Shown: positions 8,073 through 19,279 of the stretch, in pieces
Layout of the letters: every line of letters begins with the position of its first letter
Position numbering within the stretch: position 1 is the stretch's first letter
Assembly (NCBI RefSeq): GCF_927904885.1
Contig: NZ_CAKMNW010000065.1
Location: 1 to 56,451 of the forward strand
Length of the DNA stretch: 56,451 bases
DNA from: Candidatus Nitrotoga sp. M5
GTDB lineage: Bacteria; Pseudomonadota; Gammaproteobacteria; Burkholderiales; Gallionellaceae
Reading direction: 5' to 3'
Position numbers and translations under genes: made by a program
The notes under the pieces: model-generated
Seen by the model: the letters and a program-made list of their open reading frames with translations, nothing else
Told to the model about the DNA's origin: nothing
The model's database searches: none

Positions 8073-9395
8073 TTAACGGCCAATGGGATAATACTCCAGT
8101 CCGTGTGCACTTAATTCAGCCGATTCATACATGCTGCGGCCATCGAAGATTAGTGGATATTTGAGCATAGCTTTGATTATTGCGAAATCCGGATTACGGA
8201 ATTCTTTCCACTCAGTAACGATAACCAATGCATCCGCATCTTTACAGGCTGCGAGTGGATTTTCTGCATAAGAAATGCCGGGATTGTTGCCAAATATTCG
8301 TTGTGATTCCGGCATGGCTGCTGGGTCGTAAGCAGTAACGGTGGCACCTGCCTCTAATAAGTCTGAAATCAGCTTACGACTCGGCGCGTCGCGCATGTCA
8401 TCGGTGTTGGGCTTGAAAGCGAGGCCCCAAATGGCAAAGTTTTTTCCAATGAGGTCAGTACCGAATTTGGCTTTTATTTTGTTGGTGAGGATTTTTTTTT
8501 GTGCATCGTTGACTGCTTCTACGGCATTCAGGATCTTAAGGGTGATACCAGCGTCGTCATTGGCAATTTTGATGAGTGCTTTTACATCCTTGGGGAAACA
8601 GGATCCCCCATAGCCGCAACCCGAGTAAAGAAAATGCTTGCCGATGCGGGTGTCGGAACCAATGCCTAGTCTTACCATTTCAATATCGGCACCGAATTGT
8701 TCTGCGAGATTGGCCAATTCGTTCATGAAACTAATGCGGGTAGCAAGCATGGCGTTGGCAGCGTACTTAGTAAGTTCTGCACTTTTGACATCCATTACAA
8801 TGATACGGTCACGGCTAAGATTAAATGGGGCATATAATTCCTGCATTTGCTGTATGGCATGTGCATCATCGCTACCGATGACGATGCGATCCGGGCGCAG
8901 AAAATCTTCGATCGCCGCGCCTTCTTTAAGAAACTCTGGATTGGCGACAACGCTATAACTAAGCTTCATGTCACGCTTTTGTAACTCTGCTGAAATGACT
9001 GCGTTGACCTTTTGGGCAGTGCCAACAGGAACCGTACTTTTGATAGCGAGTATTTTGTCTTCGTTCATACGACTGCCGATGTTAATGGCTGCTGCCAGGA
9101 CATATTGCAGGTCGGCAGAGCCATCTTCATCAGGGGGGGTACCGACGGCGATGAACTGGATGCGGGCATGAGCAACGGCGCGGTCTATGTCTGTGGTAAA
9201 ACCGAGGCGGCCAGCAGCGACGTTGCGGCGCACAATGTCGATCAAACCAGGCTCGTGGATGGGGATATCCCCATTTTCCAAAATGCATATTTTTGCTGGG
9301 TCGAAATCGAGACAGAGAACATGGTTGCCAACCTCTGCGAGGCATGCGCCACCAACTAGACCTACATAGCCGGTCCCTACAATTGTGACTTTCAA
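8073..9395 (-). CDS. ugd: UDP-glucose 6-dehydrogenase
   Basis: This 440-residue cytoplasmic enzyme oxidises UDP-glucose to UDP-glucuronate with two NAD+, supplying uronic acid for surface polysaccharides. The NAD-binding motif is [11 protein letters not shown] at residues 7-17; the catalytic cysteine is C266 within GGSCFPKD. Lys209-type and AFKPNTDD segments of the family are present, and the length is normal. The start is TTG (9393-9395), supported by a GGAG about 7 bases upstream and by the N-terminus [12 protein letters not shown] matching the family. It is transcribed towards the methyltransferase region and convergent with it. Confidence 0.95.
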   Translation of the reverse strand: MKVTIVGTGYVGLVGGACLAEVGNHVLCLDFDPAKICILENGDIPIHEPGLIDIVRRNVAAGRLGFTTDIDRAVAHARIQFIAVGTPPDEDGSADLQYVLAAAINIGSRMNEDKILAIKSTVPVGTAQKVNAVISAELQKRDMKLSYSVVANPEFLKEGAAIEDFLRPDRIVIGSDDAHAIQQMQELYAPFNLSRDRIIVMDVKSAELTKYAANAMLATRISFMNELANLAEQFGADIEMVRLGIGSDTRIGKHFLYSGCGYGGSCFPKDVKALIKIANDDAGITLKILNAVEAVNDAQKKILTNKIKAKFGTDLIGKNFAIWGLAFKPNTDDMRDAPSRKLISDLLEAGATVTAYDPAAMPESQRIFGNNPGISYAENPLAACKDADALVIVTEWKEFRNPDFAIIKAMLKYPLIFDGRSMYESAELSAHGLEYYPIGR

Positions 9396-9977
9396 GCGTT
9401 ATCTCCAATATTCATAAAGCCTATGTAGCATTTTCTATGGCCTTCTGAAACAGCTGTAGGTTTATGGACGCCTTTAATAATTCAAGTTTCTAGCAAGGCG
9501 CAAGTAAAAAAATTGAGCGTGGCATACATAATTGATAGGTGAGCAATAGTTTTTTCGAATAACGTCGTATTGTGTAGAGGATTGGAATTCAATAACACCA
9601 TTATCTTATTGGTTTTATTGTTAAAATTTTATCATAACACTTTGCATAAATGGCCTAAATGTAATACAGGCTACGCTAGTAGTGTGGTTTTTAACGCTTT
9701 AGCAATCCCAACACACTTAAGTCACATCAATATTCATCCCTTGGACTGCGGCATTCACACAGTGATCGTACTGTAGAACGAAACCAACAGGCGTGACCCT
9801 TGATACCATGCACGACATTACCCTTACCTCAGTAAAAAAGGTGCTGCTTCATTACATTTAGCAATTTCATAAAGATTACAGTACGCCAGATTCCTACTCC
9901 ATGAATATTGGATTACGGATTATAATTCAAGCCACTTACCTCGAGATATGTTTATCATCAACCTTTTGAAAGTCGCT
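9396..9977. other. Long intergenic region between divergent ugd and manC
   Basis: About 580 bases of AT-rich DNA separating two divergent genes. A TATAAT hexamer at 9921-9926 is a plausible -10 element for manC, although no good -35 stands at the right distance. No ORF with a recognisable product is seen. The region probably carries the promoters of both genes. Confidence 0.4.
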
Positions 9978-11393
9978 ATGCTCTATCCCGTTATTTTGTC
10001 AGGAGGCTCTGGAACCCGTTTGTGGCCATTATCTCGTGCGGCATTACCCAAGCAGTTTTTGCCGCTAGTTTCCGACCACACATTATTTCAGGAAACGTTG
10101 GCGCGCCTTAAAGACTTTCCCAGCATAGCTGCGCCATTGGTCATCTGTAACAACGATCATCGCTTCCTCGTAGCCGAACAATTACGCGCCATTAACATCA
10201 ATCCTTTATTGCAGGTACTTGAACCATTTGGTCGCAATACTGCGCCTGCAGTGGCTATTGCCGCACTCGCCGCACAAGCTAAGGATGCTCAGTCAATTTT
10301 GTTGGTGCTGCCTGCAGATCATCTTATAAAAGATATTTCGGGCTTTCATATGGCTATTCAATCAGCTTTCGCGTTGGCACAACAAGATAAGTTGGTGACC
10401 TTTGGTATCACACCCAATGAACCTGCTATAGGATTCGGCTACATTGAACGCGGTGCAATATTGGTACCCGGTGAACACAGTTTTGAAGTAGCACGTTTTG
10501 TGGAAAAACCAGATTTGGATACGGCTAAACAATTTGTAGATTCAGGAAGATTTTTTTGGAACAGCGGCATGTTCGTGTTCAAGGCATCCGTCTACCTGAC
10601 TGAGTTGCAACGCTACCGCCCAGATATTTATCAAGCCGCACAACAAGCATGGCAACATAGCACTAATGATCTGGATTTTTGTCGACTGGATGAAAAGGCC
10701 TTTGCCACCTGCCCATCGGATTCTATCGATTATGCAGTGATGGAACACACTCAGTTAGCAGCTATGGTTACAGTGGACATCGGCTGGAGCGATATCGGTT
10801 CATGGGCATCACTTTACAATGTCAGCCCACAAGACGAGCAAGGCAATGCTTTGCGTGGCGATGTTTATACTGCTGAAACCACTCAAACATATGTTCGCGC
10901 CGAAAGTCGTATGGTGGCAACTATCGGGGTGCGAGATTTGGTCATTGTGGAAACTGCTGATGCCGTATTAGTGATGCATAAAGACTTTGCCCAGGACGTA
11001 AAACATACTGTTGAATATCTTAAGCAGGCAGAACGCACTGAGCATCTAATTCACCGTCGTGTCTATCGCCCTTGGGGCTATTATGAAGGCATCGATATAG
11101 GCGACCGATTCCAGGCCAAGCGCATTATGGTAAAACCCGGTGCAAAATTATCTTTGCAAAAGCACCATCATCGTGCCGAGCATTGGGTTGTGGTTTCCGG
11201 TTATGCCAAAGTGACTCGTGGCGAGGATACCCTGCTTCTACAAGAGAACCAGTCCACTTATATTCCTATTGGCATGAAGCACCGTCTGGAAAATATTGGC
11301 ACGGGATCGCTTTATTTGATTGAAATCCAGTCTGGCTCTTATCTCGGCGAAGACGATATTGTGCGATTTGACGACGATTATAAACGTAGCTAA
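9978..11393 (+). CDS. manC: Mannose-1-phosphate guanylyltransferase / mannose-6-phosphate isomerase
   Basis: A bifunctional enzyme of the ManC/CpsB/AlgA type (471 residues from this start). It makes GDP-mannose from mannose-1-phosphate and GTP and can interconvert fructose-6-P and mannose-6-P. The N-terminal nucleotidyltransferase signature GGSGTRLWPLSR lies at residues 9-20, with FVEKP further on. The C-terminal type II isomerase is a cupin with RPWGYYE and a QKHHHRAEHW metal site. I prefer ATG 9978, which gives the usual MxxPVILSGG start; an in-frame ATG at 9948 adds ten atypical residues. GDP-mannose feeds the glycosyltransferases of this cluster. Confidence 0.92.
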   Translation: MLYPVILSGGSGTRLWPLSRAALPKQFLPLVSDHTLFQETLARLKDFPSIAAPLVICNNDHRFLVAEQLRAININPLLQVLEPFGRNTAPAVAIAALAAQAKDAQSILLVLPADHLIKDISGFHMAIQSAFALAQQDKLVTFGITPNEPAIGFGYIERGAILVPGEHSFEVARFVEKPDLDTAKQFVDSGRFFWNSGMFVFKASVYLTELQRYRPDIYQAAQQAWQHSTNDLDFCRLDEKAFATCPSDSIDYAVMEHTQLAAMVTVDIGWSDIGSWASLYNVSPQDEQGNALRGDVYTAETTQTYVRAESRMVATIGVRDLVIVETADAVLVMHKDFAQDVKHTVEYLKQAERTEHLIHRRVYRPWGYYEGIDIGDRFQAKRIMVKPGAKLSLQKHHHRAEHWVVVSGYAKVTRGEDTLLLQENQSTYIPIGMKHRLENIGTGSLYLIEIQSGSYLGEDDIVRFDDDYKRS

Positions 11394-11428
11394 TCCCCAT
11401 CCAGCTTTATTAACTAATTGAAGGTCGC

Positions 11429-11456
11429 AATGAAATTTATAACAGCAAATTTCATT
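11429..11456. terminator. Inverted repeat downstream of manC, possible terminator
   Basis: AATGAAATTT (11429-11438) is repeated in reverse as AAATTTCATT (11447-11456) around an 8-base loop. The stem is AT-rich and lacks a strong T-run, so termination would be weak; it may instead be a protein-binding palindrome or a message-end stabiliser. Confidence 0.3.
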
Positions 11457-11660
11457 TGGTTAAATATTCTCGCTTGTCTTTAGAAGACTGCATAGAAAAA
11501 AGTGTTGCGCGAGATTATCACATGACACGAAAGAGCCAGACTAAAGTCGGTGCGTAAAGATCCATGAAAACCGTTGCGTAGCAACCTCATTTTTGATGAA
11601 TCACCCGCACATCTTACTGGCCTGCCAAATCAACTCTGGAAGTATGATATTCGCTTAGTT

Positions 11661-12974
11661 ATGTTTAACCCTCGTCGGATTTATACTTTCTTGCTGTGGC
11701 TTTTATTGCCATATATATTTTTCCATCTGCTCTGGCGTGCATACAAACAACGTGAGTACCTGCAACATATTGACGAACGTTTCGGGTGCTACACTGCTCG
11801 CAGTGATAGGCCGTTGATCTGGCTGCATACTGTTTCAGTTGGAGAAACGCACGCAGCAGTCAGCTTGGTGCAGCGTTTGCGAGAAAACTACCCCCATTAT
11901 CAGCTGCTGCTTACACACACCACTCCGACCGGTCGTGCAGCGAGTGAACAGTTATACGGCAGTGATGTCATGCGGGTTTATTTGCCTTACGACTACCCAT
12001 TTGCTGTCAAACGTTTCTTGCAACACTTTCGCCCGCGCATCGGAATCTTGATGGAAACTGAAATCTGGTTTAACCTGATCCATAGCTGTTGCATTATGCA
12101 AACACCCTTGCTGCTGCTTAATGCGCGGTTATCCGAAAAGTCTGCTGCACGTTATGCACGCTATCCGAATTTGACACGACTGGGTTTGAACGAATTGAGT
12201 GCTATTTCTGCGCAAAGCGAAGTCGATGCTGCACGCATGATTGAATTAGGCGCAAACAATGTATCTGTTATGGGCAATCTGAAATTTGATATTCAACCCT
12301 CATCGGCGATGCTGAAACTGGGTGAACAATTGCGCACTCAATTTGGCAAAAACAGGAAAGTTTTTCTGTTAGCCAGCACACGTGTCGGAGAAGAGGTACT
12401 ATTGATATCAATGCTTAAACAAGTAAATATACCTCATCTGCTAACCGTAATTGTGCCACGCCACCCGCAACGCTTCGACGATGTAGCAGATGTGCTCACC
12501 CAACAAGGCATTCGATTTCAGCGCAGAAGTGAAAACTGCCTGATTGCGCCAGACACCCAAGTGGTATTGGGTGATAGTATGGGCGAGATGTTTGCTTATT
12601 ATGCTGCCTGCGACCTTGCCTTCATTGGCGGCAGTTTGCTGCCATTTGGAGGGCAAAATCTCATTGAGGCTTGTTCAGTAGGAAAGCCTGTGTTTGTCGG
12701 CCCACACACGTACAATTTCGCGCAAGCCAGCCAGCTTGCTGTCGAATGTGGTGCAGCCCTGCGCATACAGAATTCAGCTGACTTAGCGCAAAGCTTACAA
12801 AACTTACTTGCCCATCCCGATCAACTGATAAAAATTGGGCACGCTGGACTACATTTTGTCCGAACTCATAGTGGCGCTACAGAGCAAGCGCTACGTCATA
12901 TAACCTATTTTCTTGATAGCCACTCCAGTAAAATCATGCAAAATAAAACAACATATCAATCCTCGAAGCCATGA
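11661..12974 (+). CDS. waaA: 3-deoxy-D-manno-octulosonic acid (Kdo) transferase
   Basis: Inner-membrane-anchored GT30 enzyme (437 residues) that adds Kdo from CMP-Kdo to the lipid A precursor, the first step of LPS core assembly. An N-terminal hydrophobic anchor (about residues 5-25) is followed by [13 protein letters not shown] with the catalytic-site Glu, LMETEIW, and in the C-terminal Rossmann domain [14 protein letters not shown]. The frame opens upstream at a TTG (11574), but ATG 11661 gives the family's usual short start before the anchor. The stop overlaps the rfbB start (ATGA), so translation is coupled to the rhamnose precursor genes. Confidence 0.93.
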   Translation: MFNPRRIYTFLLWLLLPYIFFHLLWRAYKQREYLQHIDERFGCYTARSDRPLIWLHTVSVGETHAAVSLVQRLRENYPHYQLLLTHTTPTGRAASEQLYGSDVMRVYLPYDYPFAVKRFLQHFRPRIGILMETEIWFNLIHSCCIMQTPLLLLNARLSEKSAARYARYPNLTRLGLNELSAISAQSEVDAARMIELGANNVSVMGNLKFDIQPSSAMLKLGEQLRTQFGKNRKVFLLASTRVGEEVLLISMLKQVNIPHLLTVIVPRHPQRFDDVADVLTQQGIRFQRRSENCLIAPDTQVVLGDSMGEMFAYYAACDLAFIGGSLLPFGGQNLIEACSVGKPVFVGPHTYNFAQASQLAVECGAALRIQNSADLAQSLQNLLAHPDQLIKIGHAGLHFVRTHSGATEQALRHITYFLDSHSSKIMQNKTTYQSSKP

Positions 12975-14038
12975 GTACAATCCTTGTTACCGGCGGTGCC
13001 GGATTTATTGGTTCCGCAGTTATTCGCCAACTGATCGCGGAAACCGATGTTACGGTTATCAACGTCGATAAGCTGACTTATGCTGGCAATTTACAGTCTC
13101 TGATATCGGTGGCAGACAATCCACGCTACTGCTTCGAGCATGTGGATATTTGTGATACTGCTACAGTCGCAAATCTATTTCATAAACATCAGCCGGATGC
13201 GGTGATGCATTTAGCTGCGGAATCTCATGTCGATCGATCTATCACTGGCCCAGCAGCCTTTATTGAAACCAATATTATTGGTACTTACACCCTCCTGCAA
13301 GCAGCACGGAAATACTGGAATGAGCTTTCTACGGAACGCAAAAACACTTTTCGTTTCCACCATATTTCCACAGATGAAGTATATGGTAGCCTCGGTGAGG
13401 CTGGTTTTTTTACCGAGAATACCGCTTATCAGCCAAACTCACCGTACTCGGCAAGCAAAGCGTCTTCAGATCATCTGGTGCGTGCTTGGTATCATACCTT
13501 CGGTTTGCCCGTAGTCACCACCAACTGTTCCAATAATTACGGGCCTTATCATTTCCCAGAGAAGCTAATTCCGTTAATCATTCTGAATGCATGCAATGGT
13601 AAGCCGCTACCCATTTATGGCAAGGGCGACAACATCCGCGACTGGTTGTATGTGGACGATCATGCGCGTGCCTTACGTCTGGTACTTGAGCGAGGCCGGG
13701 TGGGAGAAACCTACAATATCGGTGGATGGAATGAAAAATCCAACCTGGAAGTAGTTCATGCAATTTGCACCATTCTTGATGAGCTACGCCCTCAAGATGC
13801 ACCGTATGCATCTCTTATCACCTACGTACCAGACAGGCCCGGACATGACCATCGTTACGCGATAGATGCCGGCAAAGTCGCCCATGAGCTAGGCTGGAAA
13901 CCGCTGGAAACTTTTGAAACTGGATTGCGTAAAACAGTCAATTGGTATCTGACAAATCCCGATTGGGTTGATGCTGTAATTAGTGGAGAATACAAGAATT
14001 GGATCCAACAAAATTACAGTGACAGGGGGGCATCATGA
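12971..14038 (+). CDS. rfbB: dTDP-glucose 4,6-dehydratase
   Basis: Extended short-chain dehydrogenase (355 residues) converting dTDP-glucose to dTDP-4-keto-6-deoxyglucose, the second step of dTDP-L-rhamnose synthesis. The NAD-binding GGAGFIGS is at residues 8-15; the catalytic set is Thr134-Asp135-Glu136 (STDEVYGS) and Tyr159/Lys163 (YSASK). The length is normal. It overlaps waaA upstream by 4 bases and rfbA downstream by 4 bases. Confidence 0.96.
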   Translation: MSTILVTGGAGFIGSAVIRQLIAETDVTVINVDKLTYAGNLQSLISVADNPRYCFEHVDICDTATVANLFHKHQPDAVMHLAAESHVDRSITGPAAFIETNIIGTYTLLQAARKYWNELSTERKNTFRFHHISTDEVYGSLGEAGFFTENTAYQPNSPYSASKASSDHLVRAWYHTFGLPVVTTNCSNNYGPYHFPEKLIPLIILNACNGKPLPIYGKGDNIRDWLYVDDHARALRLVLERGRVGETYNIGGWNEKSNLEVVHAICTILDELRPQDAPYASLITYVPDRPGHDHRYAIDAGKVAHELGWKPLETFETGLRKTVNWYLTNPDWVDAVISGEYKNWIQQNYSDRGAS

Positions 14039-14907
14039 AAGGCATCATACTCGCCGGTGGATCAGGCACTCGACTTTACCCAGCTACTCGATCCATTTCC
14101 AAGCAATTGTTGCCTGTTTATGATAAACCGATGATTTACTATCCGTTGACCACGCTTATGTTGGCCGGTATTCAGGATGTTCTGATCATCTCCACTCCGC
14201 AGGATATACCACGTTTCGAACAGCTGCTAGGTGATGGCTCACAGTGGGGGATGAATTTTTCTTTTGCAATGCAGCCTTCACCGGATGGGCTTGCTCAAGC
14301 ATTTATTATTGGCGAGTCTTTTATCGGAAATGACTCCTGTTCATTGGTGTTGGGGGATAACATTTTTCACGGCCATGACTTTGAAAAAAAACTTTCAGCC
14401 GCTAGAAGCAGGTTAGAGGGTGGCACCGTATTTGCCTACCATGTAAACGACCCGGAACGATATGGAGTAGTTGAATTTGATGCTAAAGGTCGCGCAATAA
14501 GCCTGGAAGAAAAGCCAGCAAGACCCAAATCCAATTATGCCGTAACTGGTCTTTATTTTTACGATACTACCGTTGTTGAGATTGCCAAATCCGTTAAGCC
14601 ATCAGCACGTGGTGAATTGGAAATTACAGCCGTCAACCAGATTTACCTTGATAACAAAAAGCTTGATGTACAGGTAATGGGCCGAGGCTACGCGTGGCTG
14701 GATACTGGTACGCATGATTCGTTGCTGGAGGCTTCGTTGTTTATTCAAACACTAGAAAAACGTCAAGGTTTGAAGATTGCCTGTCCTGAAGAGGTTGCAT
14801 ATCGTCGAGGATATATCACGACGGAGCAAATGGAACAGTTGGCTGAGCCATTGGCTAAAAATGGGTATGGTCAGTATCTACTTGATATTATTAAAGAGAA
14901 AGTTTAA
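14035..14907 (+). CDS. rfbA: Glucose-1-phosphate thymidylyltransferase
   Basis: A 290-residue nucleotidyltransferase joining dTTP and glucose-1-phosphate to dTDP-glucose, the first committed step to dTDP-rhamnose and usually feedback-inhibited by it. The signature GGSGTRLYP starts at residue 8, with [20 protein letters not shown] and the metal-site LDTGTHD also present. It follows rfbB with an ATGA overlap. The order rfbB-rfbA-rfbC is a common betaproteobacterial arrangement. Confidence 0.96.
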   Translation: MKGIILAGGSGTRLYPATRSISKQLLPVYDKPMIYYPLTTLMLAGIQDVLIISTPQDIPRFEQLLGDGSQWGMNFSFAMQPSPDGLAQAFIIGESFIGNDSCSLVLGDNIFHGHDFEKKLSAARSRLEGGTVFAYHVNDPERYGVVEFDAKGRAISLEEKPARPKSNYAVTGLYFYDTTVVEIAKSVKPSARGELEITAVNQIYLDNKKLDVQVMGRGYAWLDTGTHDSLLEASLFIQTLEKRQGLKIACPEEVAYRRGYITTEQMEQLAEPLAKNGYGQYLLDIIKEKV

Positions 14908-14913
14908 AAAAAT

Positions 14914-15462
14914 ATGCAAGTCATACCAACTACGATAGCCGATCTTTTAATTATAGAACCCAAAGTGTTCGGGGATGCGCGTGGATTTTTTTTCGAGAGT
15001 TTCAATCAAAAAGCCTTTGAAAATCTCACAGGTCTATCAGTCAACTTCGTACAGGATAACCACTCTCGATCAGCTCAACAAGTTCTTCGTGGACTACATT
15101 ATCAAATCAAACAACCACAGGGTAAGTTAGTTCGTGTGGTAGCAGGAGAGGTATTCGACGTTGCGGTGGATATTCGTAAATCATCACCTACCTTTGGTTT
15201 ATGGGCGGGTGTTATTCTTTCTGCCGAAAACAAACGGATGTTATGGGTGCCGGAAGGGTTTGCCCATGGATTCGTCGTACTTAGTGAATATGCTGAATTT
15301 CTGTATAAAACAACAGATTATTGGGCTCCTGAATATGAGCGATCTATTTTATGGAACGATCCCGACTTGGCAATTGATTGGCATCTTAACCAGAACACTC
15401 CTATTTTGTCTACAAAAGATCGAGAGGGTACACTTTTTTCCAAAGCGGAATTATTTCCATGA
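14914..15462 (+). CDS. rfbC: dTDP-4-dehydrorhamnose 3,5-epimerase
   Basis: A 182-residue cupin-fold epimerase acting at C3 and C5 of dTDP-4-keto-6-deoxyglucose. The catalytic His62 (LRGLHYQ), Lys71 and Tyr131 of the family are present, together with WVPEGFAHGF. It starts six bases after rfbA. The final reductase gene rfbD, which usually completes the set, is missing here; the DNA that follows is an IS30 relic, so rfbD is either elsewhere in the genome or was lost from this locus. Confidence 0.95.
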   Translation: MQVIPTTIADLLIIEPKVFGDARGFFFESFNQKAFENLTGLSVNFVQDNHSRSAQQVLRGLHYQIKQPQGKLVRVVAGEVFDVAVDIRKSSPTFGLWAGVILSAENKRMLWVPEGFAHGFVVLSEYAEFLYKTTDYWAPEYERSILWNDPDLAIDWHLNQNTPILSTKDREGTLFSKAELFP

Positions 15463-15751
15463 TATTTTCTCGGGCATCTTAATAACAGTGGTTTCATTTA
15501 TGAAGGCTTAATTATTCTTTAAACCATCAACAAAAATCAGCTCAGTGCCCAACCGCATTAAAAGATGTCTATTTCAGATCGATGTTTGTGCCATTTGACA
15601 CTGAGAGCTGTTTCAATTACCAATCCAACAATGCGTTATTAATCGTCAGCTCTAAGTCTGATGCACAGCATTAATAAAAATTTAGCAGATGAGCCACGTT
15701 AATATCAGAATCGCTTAAACGACCAAGTCAAGTAGCACTACTGACGCAATA
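15463..15751. other. Intergenic spacer after rfbC
   Basis: AT-rich, stop-filled in all frames; no gene recognised. It leads into the decayed IS30 transposase. Confidence 0.4.
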
Positions 15752-16540
15752 TAAACCGCTCACCAACTAGGTACGGTACAAGATTTACGGGTTGCAGCAA
15801 GCTGGTTTGAACCAAATTTAGATTGATAAAAATTCTGCGTAATCAAGGGCACAATTTCGTGAGTTTATGCGTAAAAAAGACATGAATGGCTTGAGACCAA
15901 AGCAGGCACCATTGTTTCAAGATGAGCGCCACAAGCTTGCACGAATAGCAAGTGCTTCTCAACGTATGAATGGTAGAAGTTGCGCGGTTAATTCAGGTAG
16001 ACCCCAGCTCAGAACAGGCTAGAAATCGGCTTGAGTTGAATAACGGAGTGCAGATTAGCCATGAGATAATCTACAAACTCATTTATACGGGCAAACGAGA
16101 TAGTGGATAGCAGCACCAACATTTGAGCAGACACAAACCGCTACGAAACGTCAGTCAAATGGACAAGAGCGACGTGGCACGATCAAAATCGTATCAGCCT
16201 TAATGAGCGAACGGGCCTTGTTGCGGAAAAACATATATGGGTGATTGGGAAAGTGACACTGTGATCTGAAAGAAACTCAAAGGCAGATTTGTAACACCGG
16301 CTGAACCAATACACAACTCGCGTTATGTATTGGGGGATTATTTATACGCAGCATACATGTTGCAAGGGTTACGGTAGTGACAACAAGCCTATTGTCGCTA
16401 CACAGGGATTGATTCCTGGCCATACATTCTACGATGGTAAAGAATTTGCGTACCATAAAAATTGGAAGCATTGATAAAAGCGGACAAGTATGTGTACTAG
16501 TATCATTACCAAGGAAAACTGTCGATCCAATTACTGTGCA
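15752..16540 (+). pseudogene. Decayed IS30-family transposase
   Basis: One main frame still reads like an IS30 transposase despite many stops. It begins with LTN-stop-VRYKIYGLQQAGLNQI (15759 on), the helix-turn-helix start of the family. It continues with REFMRK...GLRPKQA (about 15858-15905), ISHEIIYKLIYTGKR (about 16052-16100), GDWESDTVI (about 16240-16265, first catalytic Asp region) and DGKEFAYH (about 16434-16457, second Asp region). The enzyme cannot be made. Terminal inverted repeats were not located with confidence. Confidence 0.7.
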
Positions 16541-16831
16541 TGGACTGTGCGTGGGAAGTAAAATTGGCAGTCCGTGTACAAATCATTGGCTCATATTCAC
16601 GTAAATTAAATTGAACTGGATTACATATTTAAATTTAGTATAAAAAAAACCGGACTAATCCGGTTTTTTTTAAAATATTGAGATATAAATGACTTAAGAA
16701 AGTTCAGTTGTATCAATTATCCACAAAGACAAACAATACTTGATATTATTTACTGAGTTAACTTATTCATAAAAAATTAATGGAATCAAATATAATTAAA
16801 AGAAAACAATGTGAAAATATAACACTGCATA
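16541..16831. other. Spacer between the IS30 relic and rplQ
   Basis: AT-rich DNA whose only clear feature is the hairpin terminator at 16642-16671. No gene seen. Confidence 0.5.
16642..16671 (-). terminator. Rho-independent terminator of the alpha operon
   Basis: AAAAAAAACCGG (16642-16653) and CCGGTTTTTTTT (16660-16671) form a perfect 12-bp stem with a six-base loop, with U-runs in both orientations. It lies 160 bases after rplQ and should end the long ribosomal transcript. It can work in both directions and would also block read-through from the rfb side. Confidence 0.8.
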
Positions 16832-17224
16832 TTACTTTGTATCAGTTTCAATCAGTTCAGTTTCAGGAGGACGATCTAACAGCTCTACCAAAGCCATTGG
16901 TGCATTATCTCCCTTACGAAAGCCAAATTTCAAAATACGAGAATAGCCACCATTTCGAGTTGCGTAACGTGGTCCAAATTCGTCGAACAGTTTGGTAACC
17001 ATTTCTCGATCACGTAACCGAGAGAAGGCCAAACGTCGGTTAGCTAATGTAGGTTTCTTACCCAGAGTCAATATAGGTTCAGCAACACGACGCAATTCCT
17101 TTGCCTTAGGCAGCGTAGTCTTTATAACCTCATAACGCAGCAAAGAAGTTATCATGTTGCGAAGCATTGCCAATCGATGACTGCTGGTGCGATTAAGTTT
17201 TCTTAGTCCTAAACGGTGACGCAT
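16832..17224 (-). CDS. rplQ: 50S ribosomal protein L17
   Basis: Large-subunit protein near the exit tunnel. The start [17 protein letters not shown] matches the family; the protein has 130 residues with a short acidic C-terminal tail. Last gene of the alpha operon, 12 bases after rpoA and followed by the 16642 terminator. Confidence 0.97.
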   Translation of the reverse strand: MRHRLGLRKLNRTSSHRLAMLRNMITSLLRYEVIKTTLPKAKELRRVAEPILTLGKKPTLANRRLAFSRLRDREMVTKLFDEFGPRYATRNGGYSRILKFGFRKGDNAPMALVELLDRPPETELIETDTK

Positions 17225-17236
17225 AATAATCCTTTC

Positions 17237-18208
17237 TTACTTCTCAATAGTCACTGGCCAATTTTCTAATTTCATTCCCAGCGACAGACCATGCTCAGCC
17301 AGTACCTGTTTGATTTCGTTCAAAGATTTACGTCCCAAGTTAGGAGTACGAAGTAGATCATTTTCAGTGTTTTGAATTAAATCTCCAACATAGTGAATAC
17401 TTTGTGCTTTAAGACAATTGGAAGAACGAGGAGTCAATTCTAAATCATCGACTGGACGTAGCAACATCGGGTCGACCTTAGGAGTCTGTGGTTTTTCCAT
17501 GGGCGCAGGAGTGCCTTCCAGCGCAGCAAATACTGAAAACTGCTCAACTAATATACGAGCTGCATAACGAATAGCCTCTTCAGGATCAATAGCTCCATTA
17601 GTTTCAATTTCCATTATCAGCTTATCTAAATCAGTACGCTGTTCAACACGTGCGCTCTCAACAGAATAGCTAACACGGTTAACTGGACTGAAAGACGCAT
17701 CAAGAGCGATCTGTCCAACTGGCCGATTTTCAACTGGAAGCTGGCGAGCAATTGCAGAAACGTAACCTCGGCCTTGCTCAACCTTAATTTCCATGTCTAA
17801 CTTACCGCCTGCAGTCAGGTGAGCGATAACGTGAGATGGGTTAACAACTTCCGTGTCTGAATCGACAATAATATCACCAGCCGTCACAACACCAACGCCT
17901 TCTTTTTTAAGAGATAACGACGATACATTAGAATTATGAAGCTTAAGCACGACTCCCTTAAGGTTCAGTAAAATTTCTACTACATCTTCCTGTACACCAT
18001 CTATAGAAGAGTATTCATGTAGAACACTCGCAATATTTACTTCAGTAGGAGCATAGCCCGGCATGGATGACAATAGTATGCGTCGTAAAGCATTGCCAAG
18101 CGTATGCCCATAACCACGTTCAAAGGGCTCCATCACTATTTTAGCTTGATTGTTGGAAACTCTTTGAACTTCGATAATGCGAGGTTTCAGAAAATCATTG
18201 TTATGCAT
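17237..18208 (-). CDS. rpoA: RNA polymerase alpha subunit
   Basis: A 323-residue subunit that nucleates RNA polymerase assembly and contacts UP elements and activators. The N-terminal dimerisation domain contains [20 protein letters not shown]; the C-terminal domain (from about residue 245) has [13 protein letters not shown] and the [11 protein letters not shown] helix. The frame begins at a TTG (18214), but ATG 18208 has a GGAG six bases upstream and gives the usual short start before FLKPR. Confidence 0.98.
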   Translation of the reverse strand: MHNNDFLKPRIIEVQRVSNNQAKIVMEPFERGYGHTLGNALRRILLSSMPGYAPTEVNIASVLHEYSSIDGVQEDVVEILLNLKGVVLKLHNSNVSSLSLKKEGVGVVTAGDIIVDSDTEVVNPSHVIAHLTAGGKLDMEIKVEQGRGYVSAIARQLPVENRPVGQIALDASFSPVNRVSYSVESARVEQRTDLDKLIMEIETNGAIDPEEAIRYAARILVEQFSVFAALEGTPAPMEKPQTPKVDPMLLRPVDDLELTPRSSNCLKAQSIHYVGDLIQNTENDLLRTPNLGRKSLNEIKQVLAEHGLSLGMKLENWPVTIEK

Positions 18209-18225
18209 AAACAACTCCGCATTAA

Positions 18226-18855
18226 TTACTTGGAATACAACTCGACAATAAGATGCTCGTTTATCGAGGCAGGCAACTCCGAACGTTGAGGCTTAGACTT
18301 ATATGTACCTTTCATAGCCTTAGCATCTACATCAACCCATTCAGAAAAACCGCGTTGTTCTGCTGCTTGTAATGCGGATTTTACGCGCAACTGCCTCTTA
18401 GCGTGTTCTGCTATCTCGACCACATCGCCAGAACGTACTTGATAAGACGGAATGTTGACACGCTTACCATTCACCAAAATTCCATTGTGACGAACCAGTT
18501 GACGCGATTCAGAACGTGATGCACCGAAACCCATACGGTACGACACATTATCTAGGCGTGATTCCAGCAACTGCAACAGATTTTCACCAGTAATTCCACG
18601 CTGCATATCAGCAGTACGATAGGTCAATCGGAACTGATGTTCGAGAATGCCATAAATGCGACGTACTTTTTGTTTCTCTCGTAACTGGCCGCCATAATCA
18701 GATCGACGAGAATTTTTCTTTTGGCCATGCTGACCTGGCGGATACGCACGGCGTTCAACTCCACATTTGTCGGTGAAACATTTTTCACCTTTCAGAAACA
18801 GTTTCTCGCCTTCACGGCGGCACTGACGGCACTTTGGATCAAGATTTCTAGCCAA
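18226..18855 (-). CDS. rpsD: 30S ribosomal protein S4
   Basis: Primary 16S rRNA-binding protein (209 residues), and in many bacteria the translational repressor of the alpha operon. It retains four N-terminal cysteines (C9, C12, C26, C31), the zinc-binding C+ form, which many Proteobacteria have lost. The S4 RNA-binding domain begins near residue 97 ([11 protein letters not shown]). Confidence 0.98.
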   Translation of the reverse strand: MARNLDPKCRQCRREGEKLFLKGEKCFTDKCGVERRAYPPGQHGQKKNSRRSDYGGQLREKQKVRRIYGILEHQFRLTYRTADMQRGITGENLLQLLESRLDNVSYRMGFGASRSESRQLVRHNGILVNGKRVNIPSYQVRSGDVVEIAEHAKRQLRVKSALQAAEQRGFSEWVDVDAKAMKGTYKSKPQRSELPASINEHLIVELYSK

Positions 18856-18870
18856 GGCTAACTCCTAAGA

Positions 18871-19260
18871 TTAGATACGACGCTTTTTTGGCGGGCGGCA
18901 GCCATTGTGCGGAACTGGGGTAATATCAGAAATACTGGTAATTTTAAAGCCAGCCGCGTTCAAAGCACGCACAGCTGATTCACGACCAGGACCGGGGCCT
19001 TTAATGCGAACCTCAAGATTCTTTACACCACATTCTTGGGCTGATTTACTGGCTGTCTCACCAGCAATTTGCGCTGCAAATGGGGTACTCTTACGCGAGC
19101 CTTTAAAGCCATTGCTACCACTAGTAGACCAAGCCAAGGCATTCCCTTGACGGTCTGTAATTGTCACAATAGTATTATTAAACGAAGCATGAACGTGGGC
19201 AATGCCCTCAGCTACGTTCTTCTTTACTTTCTTGCGAACTCGCGTTTTTGTTTTAGCCAT
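18871..19260 (-). CDS. rpsK: 30S ribosomal protein S11
   Basis: Platform protein of the small subunit (129 residues), with the conserved [13 protein letters not shown] and C-terminal PPKKRR. The open frame extends 36 codons upstream into rpsM, but the ATG at 19260 gives the normal MAKTK start. Confidence 0.97.
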   Translation of the reverse strand: MAKTKTRVRKKVKKNVAEGIAHVHASFNNTIVTITDRQGNALAWSTSGSNGFKGSRKSTPFAAQIAGETASKSAQECGVKNLEVRIKGPGPGRESAVRALNAAGFKITSISDITPVPHNGCRPPKKRRI

Positions 19261-19279
19261 GCTCAAATCCTCTCGAAAA

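Noticed and set aside
7949..8164. 71-codon ORF overlapping the end of ugd
   Set aside because: Mostly the decayed copy of the 5075 gene read in another frame.
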